A DNA stretch of 64,000 nucleotides from Punica granatum (Eukaryota > Streptophyta > Magnoliopsida > Myrtales > Lythraceae). Position numbers and translations under genes: made by a program. The stretch covers positions 3,596,001 through 3,660,000 of the forward strand of contig NC_045127.1 in assembly GCF_007655135.1 (NCBI RefSeq), given 5' to 3'. Below, in pieces: positions 35,540 through 48,500 of this stretch (within the stretch, counting starts at the first letter, position 1; every line of letters begins with the position of its first letter). A model generated the notes under the pieces. The model made no database searches, had not been told where the DNA came from, and worked only from the letters and a program-made list of their open reading frames with translations.

Positions 35540-38298
35540 TTATTTTGTTACCTCAAGAGGATTTACTGGCAGGGCATTGGAACTGGCATCAGCTGTGGCC
35601 TCGGAGATCCTTGTTTCTGACTTCTCATTTGAATAACTAGCAAAGGATAAGAAAAATTGACTCATGTCAGGAAGAACTCAAGAAGCCCGTGACTCGTTAT
35701 AACGCGAATTAGGGAGCAACAATTCTAGATGGAATATCACACGGCTCCTCTATTACCATTTTTTTTTTCCAGTAGTCCTCTATTACCATTTTTTGGCTTC
35801 CTATGTTTTTGCATCTTCCCAGTGTTACTAGTAATGAAACAATCACAATGATTGTATTTCCAATTTTAGCTAGACAAACATTTCCCCAATCATTTATGCC
35901 TATTAAATTATTTATCAGAAGAAACAACCAAAAGAAAGAGGGAAACTCACGTCGAGAGTATTGTCACCCATATAAGCTCAACACAGTCCACCCAAAGAAG
36001 CCTTTGTTCCACTGGGATCACCCCATAGGTAATAAGATGAGCAAATGGCCAAAGTTTCCACCCTGCCTGTCAAGTTAAGTCCAGCAAACAGAGGAAACAA
36101 TATTAGAAGAACAAAAATCTCGACAACTTAAAATCTCGGCGGGAGACGCACAAAAGGGAATCTTGGCCAAAAAAAAACAAAAGGATACATAAATTGGAAA
36201 TAAATAACCGCTAAATACTTATCCGTGAAAGAATGAGATAATAAAAACTCTCATATTCTTTTTTGTCTCTATTGCTTGATGTGTTGTTATAATTTAACCC
36301 TTTGAGAAAGGAATGCGCATTTAATTAGTGAGGGCACTAATAAGCGATGCTGTGCAAGAACTTGGCTAGGCCAAAGCCAGTAATGTAGCAGTTGCTCAAC
36401 TCCATGGATATTTCAGAGGTGCTACTTTGCTGTGCTAAAAAGATGAGACACTCGGACAAGGAGAGATCACACTCATGTAACAACAAAAGCTAGATCATAA
36501 GCATAAATGTGAAATAAACTGAGTTTTTCCATAAGGATGATCTAAATCTGTATGAAGGTAAAAAGGAAAAACAGTCAGAAACAACTCCTTTCAACCATAA
36601 CGAACCTGTAAATGAAAGGAATAAGTCCACTATTTTAATTTGAAGTCCAAATACTTTTAATCCTCTCCCAGGGAAGACAAGGAACTTGAATAATCCCAGG
36701 CCTGACTTCAAATATAAATAAAAGAACTGAAAGGTAGAAAGGAACAGAATAGGGCAGGAGAATAACTTACTGTGAGCATAGGCCAGAATGTTGCAGCCAG
36801 TTCCTTAAATATACTAACTGGGGACTCAAAACGTAGAAATCCCAACACTGTATAGTATATGCTGTTCCAAACTGCTGACCATGCAGTTTGGTCAAATACA
36901 ACTTTGGCAGGGACAACCCACCAATCTTTGAAAGGGAAAAGCTCCTGTTAAGTTGAAAAACAAGTCAACAAGTCAGAAAGATGCATTGCTTGCACAGAAT
37001 ATCACCAAGCAAAAGTAACCGCGATGATCACCTCACAGAACTGGTAATAAAAGTGAGAAAGGGAGCCGTGGAGTGTAAAGCCAACTAGGCCCGATCTGAA
37101 CATCCGAGCTCGGTCAAACTCAAACAGTGGCTTTCCTTCATAGCACTGCAAATGCCCAATTCAGCTTCTATACCGATACTAATGTTACAGAACTTGTAAG
37201 GTCGCAATCTTAAAGCAACAAACCTGCGCGATCCAGTCCCCTAGGGAGTAGACCACACCACTGATAGTCATTTTGGCAAAAACGGGATTTGTCTTGAGAG
37301 CTTCCTCATAGGCTTCCCAGTTGTGCCGAGGGGCATATCTTAGTATCTCATATATAGTCCATCCCTGCAAGAAACATGAAATAATACAACATTGCCCGAG
37401 TCAGTGTGCCATTCGAATATCTCAGGCAGTCTACACGAAAAGGTATGGGACACACTAAATGCAAAGATTCCTACTTTAAGCTCGACACTTTTCGATGAGT
37501 ATTGAAGAAACGATCTTTACATTCCTCGCTAACCAAAAATGGGATTTTGATGTTTCACTTGAGACTTGAGAGGCAGTGGTAATACATAATCATCATATAA
37601 TTTGATCTTATTGCCATTTTTACCTATGACAACATCCTAAGAGTAATAGCTGAATACACAAAGACATCTTATCTGAAGCAATCATTGGTTGTCTGCCTAT
37701 CTCACGCCAAGGAGTGTAATTTACCAATGAAGATTGATGAAGCGACCTCGAAATAGATAACCGCAGAACGAGATGCATCAAAAGAACGAAGAACTCGACT
37801 CACATGCCAGTAATCATGGTCAATGGTGAGCAATTTGGTTATCGCGAAACTACCCGCCGCCAGCACGATCGTCGCATTCAAGGTCCTGTCAATCGCCCTC
37901 TCCAAAGAAGAAGTGGAAGCACTGCCCTCGACCAAAGAAGAAGTGGAAGCACTGGCCGCAGAAGAGAACCCATCGATGGAGAACTGGCCTTCACTCGTCG
38001 CGAAACCCCCCACCTGACTCACAAGCTCGGCGCCCTCCCCTTCCCTCTCAAGGCTCACCGCCACGCCTTCCTGCTGGTCCGTGGCGTCCCCGCTCTGTAC
38101 ACGAATCACGTCGAGCTCGTCCGCGACGGGGTTGGTGGCGGCCACCGAGGCCAAATCGCCAACCCGCCGCCTGGTTCTGGTGAAATGATGGGCTTGGGGG
38201 AGCCTGCAGCTGTGGAAAGTGGCATTGTGTACAGGCCTGACGCGGGGCCTGGGGAGAGGAAGGAGGCTTTGGGCGGCAATGGCATGGACGGAGGCCAT
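35540..38298 (-). CDS. Mpv17/PMP22 family protein with plastid-type N-terminal extension
   Basis: Six minus-strand exons: 38298-37804, 37364-37224, 37145-37032, 36944-36771, 36066-35951, 35636-35540; 378 residues. The first 165 residues are a Ser/Ala/Arg-rich transit-peptide-like leader plus an acidic linker and one hydrophobic segment (ATIVLAAGSFAITKLL). The Mpv17 domain follows: YEEALKTNPVFAKMTISGVV, YSLGDWIAQ, GFTLHGSLSHFYYQFCE, KVVFDQTAWSAVWNSIYY, and GWKLWPFAHLITYGVIPVEQ. Family members are four-helix channel-like proteins of peroxisome, mitochondrion or plastid membranes; plastid targeting here is inferred from the leader. The start is the first ATG in frame (a GTG lies seven codons upstream). 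The last exon reads GAG-GTAACA-AAA-TAA, so the stop lies just beyond a donor-like GT and an alternative downstream exon is possible. Confidence 0.92.
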
Positions 38299-38405
38299 GG
38301 CGCTGTGGTGAGTCAGCACCGAGATGGGAGAAACCCGAGGTGAGTCACTGAGTCCGAGTCAATGATCCACTTGTTCTCCGAGCTGTGACGTGGGACGGAT
38401 AAGGG

Positions 38406-38413
38406 TTTATATA
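38406..38413 (-). promoter_or_regulatory. TATA box of the Mpv17-family gene
   Basis: On the minus strand CACGTATATAAACCC lies about 110 bases upstream of the ATG at 38298; TATATAAA is a good plant TATA match. Confidence 0.6.
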
Positions 38414-40108
38414 CGTGGATTTTTTTATTAATTATATAACGTGTCGTCTGGAATTGTGTGATGAGCTAGCCGTTGCCGTCCGATTGTTATACTTCGTTGA
38501 CTGTGGATTCAGTTTTGACTCAGGATTCTGTTCACGGCAACCGATGAGTTGATGATCGAGGGTGTAGGTGGAGGCTGATGAGCGAGAAACATAAGATTAC
38601 TTTCTCTGTGGAATCTACGTGATGAAATTAGATCCACATGTGCCTGAGGAAAGAAAAGTGCTGTCCACGAAAATAATTGATTTTTGGCGAATACAAATTA
38701 TCTATAATGGCTCAGCTTCCAATATCTTTCTAATTTTCTATGGTCTCAATTTTAATGTATAATTTTTAAATATGTAAATATCTATCTCTAAGGGATTTTA
38801 TTTTATGTAATAACAGTTTTGGAGCTAGAGGTGGAGAGTACTTGACGAATTTTCTACTCTCATGACAACCCAAAGAAAAAATCCGAAAATTCAAAAATCC
38901 CGAATCTACCTGACCCTAAAATTAAGGTGTTTTTTTTCCTTTGGGTGGTTTTTTTTCGAAGTCAATGAAAATCGAATCCAAAATAATGGTCCCAATCAAA
39001 TAATTGGGTGGTACTCGAACCCACCCGAAGTTTATGTCATCTCTTAATATTCTTAGTTTCTTAGGTTGTTGTCGTACTTTATTTATTTTTATCTTGTTAT
39101 CCATGACCACTTAAAAGACCACTTAATTATTTTGATACTACTATAGTCGGTAGGAATACATGTAGCCATAAAAGGGTATGATCTGTTAATTTCTTCTTTG
39201 TCACATTTACACATTGGCAGCTAACAGAAGATTAAATTTTCATTTCACTCATATAGAAATCCACTTTTTCTGGGGCATTTTACTCCCCAGTCCAGTGTTT
39301 ACAATAAATACATCTACTCCACTATGAAAAAGAGGCAATAGTAAATCAACGGAATTCAGAAGGAAAAAACAATATAACTCAATAATAAATTGATCTTTAC
39401 GGTTAAATTTATATTCTCAGCAACCGCCTCGCCTGAAAAAAGTAAGCTCACATCGAGGAGCTATTTTTAATTTAAAAAATTGATTATAGCGTGGTCTTTA
39501 CATATTTCATGGGTGCATGTGTTTTGGTTCAAAAAGTGAAGTGGCATCACAATATTATGCTACTTGTAAAATTACTATTAGTGGTCATATGAAGGATCAG
39601 GCAAGGAGAACCCTCCTCTGTCTGACGTGACATTGCAAGGTGAATCGTCTTGGCGTTTAATATTTTATATAGATTTGAAAATTAAACTCACGCGTATGGA
39701 TTATTTTCATATATGTATTATATATTAAAGATGCTAATCTATTATCAAATGGTACATATTTTAATCTCGTAAAAATTACTGACTTTGAAAAGTTTACAGA
39801 GGAAAGAGAAACAAGACAATAGAAGGATACTTTAGGAAATGGTTAATAGCAAAAAAAAAAAACGACTTCTACATTTTATTTTTTTTTGCTGATTCTAGCA
39901 AGACCTTTCATTTTAATATCAAATTAGCATGATGTTAACTTTTTCATCAATTGTAATAGTAGTGTCACGTGTCATCACCTCATTGGATGAATGGGTCTCA
40001 CTTATTTTTATTTAATAAAAATATTTCTGAAAAAAAAAAGAGGCAAGAATGGGCTAAGGTTTGAAAGAGGAGGGGGCCAGCGGTGGTGGCCTTGATTGCA
40101 GCTAGTAG
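38414..40108. other. Intergenic, no gene seen
   Basis: Promoter side of the Mpv17 gene, then AT-rich DNA without supported exons. Confidence 0.5.
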
Positions 40109-40179
40109 CCACCACTGCCCCAATCGAGGTCGGCGACAACCCTTTCTATCGTCGCCGACCCCAACTGGGGCAGTGGTGG
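40109..40179. repeat. GC-rich inverted repeat (29-bp arms, 13-bp loop)
   Basis: Left arm 40109-40137 (ccaccactgcccca...) and right arm 40151-40179 (gtcgccgacccc...) are complementary at 26 of 29 positions. The patch is GC-rich within AT-rich DNA and flanked by A-rich sequence, suggesting a decayed fold-back element. The 76-codon frame over it (40096-40326) is an artefact of the arms. Confidence 0.7.
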
Positions 40180-40199
40180 ATGCAATCGAAGGAGCCCAA

Positions 40200-41700
40200 A
40201 ATTGGGGCATCTGCAATCGTGGTCGCTGCTGCGGTCAAGACATCATGTTCAGTTGAACAATTGAGAACTTGCTTTTCTGTATTACAGGCTCGTATGACCA
40301 GAGAAATCAGGACATGTCTGATCTAATGTAATCTCTTCCTTATATTTATAATGAGTTGAGTTGGTTAGCACGATTAGTGAACATCTTGTTCAGTTTAAAT
40401 TCTACATGAGTACACCCCATCACTCGGGCAATCCGTAGTGGTTTTTGCTTTAGGCCTTGAGCAGCATGGGAAACTTTGGCACCTTACTACCATAATTTAC
40501 AAGCGCCTCTGTCGAAATTCGGAGCAAATAGCTCTGCAATCATTTGAGTCAGTGATTCATTTTGGGAACAAGTTAATCCTTAGAGAAGGAGATGAGAAAA
40601 GCTCCAGTGCAACTGAAGAATACCGTATTTTCAGTAGTTAAGCTTTAGCACGAATGTTGTTTATGTGACATGTTTTTAGCTGTAATAGTGTAGATGCTGA
40701 TTTGGCTTTTCTATTGGATGATGTCTCTTGTATGTGGAATCACTTGCAACGCCGCGACCTTCCATGTCTTTCAAGGTCCGAACACGTCAAACGTGATAAT
40801 CATACTGCAGAAGTTCTTTGGTCATTTTATCTCCCCTAAGTGCATTTTTGTCCATGATTTTTTTGTCCTCTGCTAGATTAGTTCCTTTTGGGAACAAAAA
40901 TTGCCAGAAATTCAAAAAGTAGGACGAGATTTACGTATTTGTTATGTAATGGGTGCTTGTTATTTTGTTCTGTTAGGTTCCTTTATCAGATGATGATATC
41001 AATAACTACGTGTCCCGGCAAAGTTCATTGTTATCCCGCTGCAAGATCAACGGGATTCAGAGGAGCCTTAGCAGGTGGACACGATCTGCATGAATTATCT
41101 CTGATGCAGGCATCGGAGCGATATGGGAATTCGAGAATGCCCAAGAGAGCGAATTGTCGGGGGAAGCAAGAGCTCGACCATTACTCGACTCAGTTCCACA
41201 GCTTCAACCACTCAGGAACTCGTCCTCTGCTGCTGGGAGTCCAATATCTACCCAAGACCGTTCCGTCCAACGGCATTGTCTGGTGGTAGGACTCGGAGAA
41301 TGTCCGACAGTTGAAAGTATTTTTTCTTGAGAAATTGAGAGTTTCTTCACTTTGCCTTGGCATGAATCGGTCGTTCCGCAGCAGTTTGGAGAGTCGCTAG
41401 AGTTTAGCGTCTATAAGGGAAGCTCATGGTCTGCATTCTCTATTGCCGCTTAGCTTCCCAACTTTCAGTTCTACTCTATCTTCTGCAATGGCAAGCCACT
41501 TCTTACAGCTGCTTCTTATTCGGTCCCAAGTTTAATTTGGATCATTAGGCCTTGCGTCAATGGAGGTGAACGGCTACTGTGATCATGCTGAGCGGTACAA
41601 TGACACTCCCGGGGATCGTGGATTCCGTTGTCCTCGGTACAATTCTGGATGTTAGCAAATGATTCGAGATTACCATTATCACTGGTAGCTGAGAATTTTG
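40200..41700 (+). other. Unresolved exon-like zone upstream of TRS130
   Basis: Several stretches look exon-like but do not join into a gene I recognise. A frame at 40438-40641 reads with ordinary codon use. At 40976 a gttctgttag acceptor-like site is followed by VPLSDDDINNYVSRQSSLLS... up to a TGA near 41093. At 41110 ctctgatgcag is followed by GIGAIWEFENAQESELSGEA..., open for about 220 bases to a TGA. Two other frames are open over the same last stretch. It could be the 3' end of a decayed gene, a non-coding RNA locus, or chance. Confidence 0.3.
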
Positions 41701-42130
41701 CAGTCGTTCAAGCACAATAACATGGTTTTAAGACGGAATCTTCGATTCACCTTCCTTTCGGTAATTTCCGGTAATTGGGTGGTCCCTTGACGTGGTTGTA
41801 TATATATATTTGAGTAACAATTAAGTGTGTGCTTATACAAGGAGTTTAAAGCACGGGTGTCGCTACTTTTGACTTCAACGTGTTAAAATCAGAAATCGCT
41901 GGTTGTCTTCCATTTTACTGATAGATATGAGACGGGGCTACCCTGAGGCCTGCGGGCCTTTGTTTTCCATTCGGCCCGTGTGTCAGCTTCCTAGGCCCAA
42001 AGAAAAAAAGAAAGATAAAATGGCCGATGGTCAATTGAACCGAGTCGGTTCTAAAAGCCCACATACATGTTTCTCCTGGACCATTTAAAAGGCCCGACCT
42101 GATCCGGCCCGACCCAACCCTTTTCAGTAG

Positions 42131-42131
<1 letters not shown>

Positions 42132-42163
<32 letters not shown>
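42132..42163. repeat. (CT)n tract in the TRS130 leader
   Basis: About 16 CT units roughly 350 bases upstream of the TRS130 ATG; CT-rich tracts are common near plant transcription starts. The arginine/glutamate frame on the opposite strand (41915-42229) is produced by this tract. Confidence 0.85.
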
Positions 42164-42165
<2 letters not shown>

Positions 42166-42297
42166 TGCTCTCCGCATTTGCCTGCTCCGGCGACTGCTCT
42201 GCCTCCTCTCTACGTTTCTCTCTCCTCACTTCCGGCGGTCACTGATCTGTGGCGCAGCCGCTCTTCCGCATCCGTAGCTGCTTGCCAACTGAAGTGA

Positions 42298-42330
42298 ATG
42301 AAGTTCTGTAATCTACTGATTTCCTGCTGA
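42298..42330 (+). CDS. Upstream ORF 1 of TRS130 (10 codons)
   Basis: ATG at 42298 to TGA at 42330 within the presumed leader, upstream of the main start. Transcription of this segment is assumed, not shown. Confidence 0.3.
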   Translation: MKFCNLLISC

Positions 42331-42488
42331 ATCAGTGAGTGGCCCTGATCTGGGATAATCTGAATCCGGCTCTCCGGGAACTACGGCCTAAGGGAGCTCC
42401 CAAATCCCAGTGGGGGGCAACTGCCCCCATTGCCCCCACTTCTTGTGTCCGTTTACTGTGGTGTGGTTAGACCCGCCCTGATCGATCC

Positions 42489-42524
42489 ATGGTCCTTTTA
42501 GATCGGTCATGGCGAACTTCTTAG
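42489..42524 (+). CDS. Upstream ORF 2 of TRS130, overlapping the main start
   Basis: ATG at 42489 in a favourable ccATGg context opens an 11-codon frame that ends at 42524, overlapping the main ATG (42509) out of frame. If the leader includes it, it should reduce main-frame initiation. Confidence 0.3.
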   Translation: MVLLDRSWRTS

Positions 42525-45500
42525 CTCAGTTCCAGACCATCAAGGGCTCCTCTGATCATCTCGTCGTCGCCGGTAATTGATTGTTCATTTCAGCTCCCGC
42601 AGCTCAGTTTTCTATACTGTCGAGAGTTTAGTAGCTCCTCCGGAGATGACATTTAGCAGTGATTTGTCCGTCCTTTGGAGCTTACTAGCATTCTGAACGT
42701 TACCGTAGTGTATATGTTTAGTTAGCTCGACTAGTTCAGTTCTAGACAGTTTCAAAGCTCCAATGATCGTCCCGTAGTTCAAGGCTCTTCTCATTTTTCA
42801 TCAATGCTAGTCGAGACGAGCTGGTGAGTGCTGAACGTGTATTTTGATGCAGCTTACGGTTAGATGTTTGAGTTCATTTCGAAAATTACGAAAGTTGTGA
42901 AGTGATCGAATAAGATGGCTTCAAAAATTAATTGATTTGAGCTCACCCACATGTTGTGGGCGTGGTTGGAATTCGTTATTGCAGCCTTGATCTAGCTTGC
43001 AATATTCGCAGCTAATAGAAAACAGATGCATTCTTCTTTCGGCATTGACTGATTGCTAAAAGCTCTGTTTTCATCCTACAGCAATGAACAAGTAGAGATA
43101 CTCCATCTTGCTAACAGTTCTTCTGCCAATGTTTGATTGCAGTTGAAGATGTGAGTGACTTGTGGCCAACTGTCAAGAAAGGATTCGAAGAGCGGATACC
43201 ATTCAAAAGAGCTTGCTTAAATAATAAGACACGTAATTCGGTGTTTGTTGAGAACTTGCCTGCCGAATTCATCTTGACAACAGATGCGAGACTCCGGAGC
43301 CGGTTTCCACAAGAACAGTCACTATTTTGGTTTCGAGAACCATATGCAACAGTCATCCTGGTTACATGCGAGGTAAATGGTGAAGCGTACAGATCTCTCC
43401 TTCTGTAAAATTAGGTGTATTCTATGCAATTACATGATAATTCATCATGTTATTGAAACAGTGATTTGATGCTAGAAATGTACGTATTGTACTAGTACTA
43501 GGAGAAGTTTCTGGCCAGATACCTGAGCTTGCATTTCAACATCTGGTTTTCATTTACCATATATTATCATTTAATTCCTAAATGTACTGAACTGAATAGT
43601 TCCTAAATTAGTCTGCTTTAGGATTATGTCAATTGACGATTTATTGCCTGACCTCATGCATGTTTGTACATACATGGAATTGGTACTATCAGACATTGCT
43701 TTCTCTTTCTTTTCCTTTTCTTTTTAAAATGCTTACTAGTTTGACTTTATATTGAGCAATTTGAATTAGTTTTGCTTTAATTTCCATTTTTATCCATCAA
43801 ATTTTCCTTGCTCTCATTATATGGATGCTGATATTTCAGAAGGGTCATCTCCAAGTTACATTTTTTTTTCAGTCATATTCTTGGAACTAGTGGATTACAA
43901 TATCTCATATGCTCTTTATGTCCAACTTACTAAAAATAAATATTCGGCTTATGTTCTATCAGGATCTTGACGAGTTCAAAACCATCCTAAAGCCGCGCTT
44001 GAAACTAATAGTCCAGAATGACGAGCGTGAATGGTTCATCGTGTTTGTTTCTAAAGCTCATCCAAGCAATGACCAGGCCACCAAAATGGCAAAAAAAGTA
44101 TATGCCAAACTTGAAGTTGAATTTAGCTCAAAGAAGAGGGAAAGGTAGCCTTCTTCTCTATCTAGCTTATCGTCCTATTCGTTTGTAAGTCAGAATTTGA
44201 AGTCGTGGATCAGCTGGGGTCTTATTTTCTTTTTCCTGAAGTCTCTGCTGATATTCTTGGTTATTAATGCCCTGAGTTGCCGACAGTTCAGAATGAAAGT
44301 TATGCTCCCAACTGAAAATTTTTTGATGGGTCAAGATTTTCCAATTCAAGCCCAACTATTGTGTCTGTGACTCTAGTACATTCTGGTTACTCTCCTTAAA
44401 CTTAGTTTCAAGTTGCTCAAAATCAGGGGAGAATAAAAAGGTGCTCAAAAATAGAAGATGCCTCTATCTTCCCCTGCTGCTGAATCAAAGGGTTTAGTAT
44501 TTGTTAGCAATCCTGCAATTTGTATGCATGATTATATTTGTGAAGTAATTAACTTGATGTTGTCCTTGCTTTGTGTCTATCATGAGAGTGAATAAGAAAG
44601 CTATGGGCATGGTAATCTTTGGGTTTTTTGAAATTATAAGTTTTGTTGATGTGCATTTGGAGCTACATGTGGAAGTCCTTGTTTATCTTTTAAAAGTCTC
44701 TTACTCCTGAAAATTCTCTGTCCCAGGTGCTGCAAATTCGACATGCATGGTCCTGAAGCAAATTTCTGGGAAGATCTGGATATCAAGATTGTTGAATCCA
44801 TCAGAAATACACTGGTTAGGCGAGTCCAGTTTTACGAGGATGAGTTACGAAAGCTCAGTGAGCAGCGCTTCATGCCAGTTTGGAACTTCTGCAACTTTTT
44901 CATATTGAAGGTTTTTCCCTTTTCAAAAGTTCTAAAATGGAAATGATAAGGATATTATCAAGCCTCAAGAAATTGGCATATGTCTGTGGGCATTGCTTTT
45001 GCTCTTGTGGTACATTTCCTCTGAGTGAAAAATCAATCATTTAGCATATTCAGGGATTAACACTCATTGATTCCTGCTTAGGGAAATGCAAGCATCTTTC
45101 TAGCATAATCTCTCCATACGAAAAATATCTTCTTGACCTATTTTCTCATATTACGCAGGAAAGCTTGGCATTTATATTTGAAATGGCTCAACTTCACGAA
45201 GATGCATTGCGCGAGTACGATGAACTAGAACTCTGCTACTCGGAGACAGGTTTGTTTGGATAACTGTAATTGCTCTTTTTTTGCTGTCGCAAAATAAAGT
45301 TTCTTCTCCCAATCATAGGATTTACCTAACTTACTCTTGAAGCACTTCTTATTATTAATATTTTCATAAATGTAGTAAATGTTGCTGGGAAACAGAGGGA
45401 CTTTGGAGGAGTAGAGCGGGGTGATGATCAGGCAGCACTGCTTAACCCTGGAAACAAGCCACTAACCCAAATTGTTCAAGATGACTCCTTTAGGGAATTT

Positions 45501-48500
45501 GAGTTCAGACAATACCTCTTTGGCTGTCAAGCGAAGGTCTGTACGCGGAGAAGTACTCATATGTTTTAGCTTATTATACGCAGAAAACTCAAGAGGACAT
45601 CAAATTTGCATATACATTAACCACTCTAACATTAGATCTCTTTATTTGTTTACTCTATCTAGATTTCTTATTTTAGTTCGTCAAGATGTATCAATATATT
45701 TGGGTTAACTCTTCATATATGCAATGATTATTCCTTGGCAAAAGCGTGAATGTTCTATTGGCATATATGAATATATTCTTGCCTAATTTTATGAAGTTGC
45801 TCACTGCTCTCATACCATGTTTTCTTTAATGTCAAAGACTGCAGGTGCTGTGGCTATAATCTACGAAAGTGTCACTAAATAAGATAGCATATGGTCAAAC
45901 TGGATAAAAGTTTTGATGCCTATGTTTGTTCTCATAGGTCTAGTGTGTGCGCCCATTCTCACATAGTTAGGGATATGTTTCACCAGGTACACATTGTGAT
46001 ACTTGCTAACTACATGCAAACTTGGTAGTTTCCTGGTTCTAGATATGTGTACCTTACTATGGTATTGTCATACAGAAAAGCAGAAATTCAGTTAGTGGTT
46101 TCCTTCTTGTATGAATTTGACCGTGCTGTTATTATCGTGAAATGTTATGCCACTCTCTGTTTAGGAATTATTCTCTATGAAATTTATCATTGCATCTTGT
46201 GGAGTTCACATGCACAGAGAGCATTTACAAAAGGTGTGAAAGTTAGATCCTCTGCATTAATTGTTGCTTATAATTGCAGCTTCTATTTAAACTCAACCGC
46301 CCTTATGAAGTTGCATCCAGGGGTTACTCATTCATAATAAGCTTCTCAAAGGCCTTGGCGTTATATGAGGTAAGTCAATGTACTCCTATTCATGCTCACA
46401 TAGGTCTACTATTTTCACCCATGGTTCTTATTTCTGAGCTGTATCACCACTATATTTCTTGTTCCTGATTTTTCTCCTATCCTGGGATTCTTCTCAGAGT
46501 ATACTTCCTTTTTGTATGCGTGAAGTTTGGGTAGTAACTGCTTGCCTGGCTTTGATCAATGCAACTTCATCCCACTATAAAGATGGCCTTGTGGCGCCAG
46601 ATGTGGAAAAGGAGTTCTATCGTCTTGAAGGTGATCTCTATTCGCTTTGCAGGCTCAAGGTAAGAAACTTGTGTGCACCATGTATCTGTAATATATGCTG
46701 CTTTGATTTGCTGACAAGTGGCACTCTCAATATGCTGCAATGATCCATATCTGAAAAGGATGTCTTTCTGGATCCTAGACTCTTTGGTTGACAATATATG
46801 TCTGCAGCTATTGATAGTACTCGATGCCATTAATTGCTCTAGTTTTCAAGCCAGGACTCTACGAACTTTTTCCCATCCTTGTTCCTCAGAAGTTAGTCTC
46901 AGTGATGACTAATGACTACATGGAAATGTGACTGTTGATGATGGCAGTTCATGAGACTGGCGTACCTGGTTGGTTATGGAACACATTTGGAAAGAAGTCC
47001 TGTCAACAGGTTAGGGTTTAATCCACTGAACAGCGAATTTGTTATTGATGTCGTGGAATTCCATTGCCCTCTTTCTTCTTTGTGTCAACAATCTAATGTG
47101 GTTCTTGATTCAAATTGAACTTCAATTGGTCTTCCCTTTTCATGCAGTGCTTCACTGAGTATGCTACCTTGGCCAAAGCCCGCAGTCTGGCCATCAATTC
47201 CACCTGATGCTTCATCTGAGGTGCTTGCAAAAGAAAAGGCAAGTTTTGTCATTGCTTGCTAGGTAGATGACCAAGAAAAATCATAAAACTCTAGTGCTGT
47301 ATGATTCTAAATGCCAGTTGCTTGCCCTAAGCTTCCACTTAATTACTGAAATTTTCATTGGTGGAAAAAGCTATTGTTGTAGTTGAGCAATATTACATCT
47401 AAGACCAAGAGAAGATATATTGACACTCTTGCAAGATATATAGTGACTATAAATGGCAGAGACATATTAGAGATGTCCCTTGTATGTTACAGAGTTATTT
47501 AGCTTCGTTGAAATGCCATTAGTATTTTTTTGGTGATGGGAAAATACTTTAAAGATGGCCACGCTTATCTTTTTCTTTGCATGAAATTTAATAATTAGTT
47601 ATGCTATGTTATCATGGTATCTTCTGCATTACTTCTTTTGAATAATCAAAGATGGATCATAGAAATTCTCCACGTCAGTTATTTTTCCAATTCCATTTCA
47701 ATCTATTGTGGATTTAGTAGGGCATGGTGCAGAGAGGAACTAATATGACTTTCTTATGGTTCTTCTCATGAATGAATTATTTCATTTAAGACTGGCAATA
47801 TGACCTCGTGGCTTATTTTTTCCAGAGTTTCGAAGACCATGCTACACTAGATTTAGGGATTTTGTATTTTCCAGAACTTTTGACCAAACTGTCCTTTTGC
47901 AGATGATCCTGCAAGCTAGTCCCAGAGCCAAGCACTTTGGTATCCAAAGGAAACAGTTGCCTCTTGAACCTTCAGTATTGTTGCGAGAGGCTAACCGACG
48001 CAGAGCTTCGCTTTCTGCTGGAAATATGCATGAAATATTTGATGGGTAATGGGTATTCAATGCTTGCAATGGTTATATTACTTATTTATCAAGGTTTTCT
48101 TACCTTATACAAATGGGCAATGTTGACTTTTGCTTTAGTTTTCTTTTGACTAGGGATTTATTTTTACTTGCTTTTAGAGCCCTCAGTTGATTCACTTATA
48201 TTGACAGAGGGATGTCACCATCAAATAAATCGCATGCAGCTGCTATGTCGCGTACCAACTCATCTCCTGGAAATTTTGAAAGCTCAATTGATCGGCCTAT
48301 GAGACTTGCGGAAATTTATGTTGCTGCAGAACATGCCTTGCGGAATACAATTTCAAATCCCGATCTTTTGAAATCTTTGTCATCTTTGGAAGAATTTGAG
48401 GTATTAATCTTTACAATTCTAATCCTCATGTGATCCTCAATTTCTTGATTTGAAGTCCATGACCGCTATTTCTTTTGATACTTCCACTCATCATTGATTC

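Noticed and set aside
37804..38343. A 179-codon plus-strand frame
   Set aside because: It is antisense to exon 1 of the Mpv17-family gene, whose other five exons join in frame on the minus strand.
40096..40326. 76-codon plus-strand frame and its 72-codon antisense
   Set aside because: Both are built on the 29-bp inverted repeat and show no family motif.
41915..42229. Minus-strand frame with an Arg-Glu repeat
   Set aside because: The repeat is produced by the (CT)n tract in the TRS130 leader.
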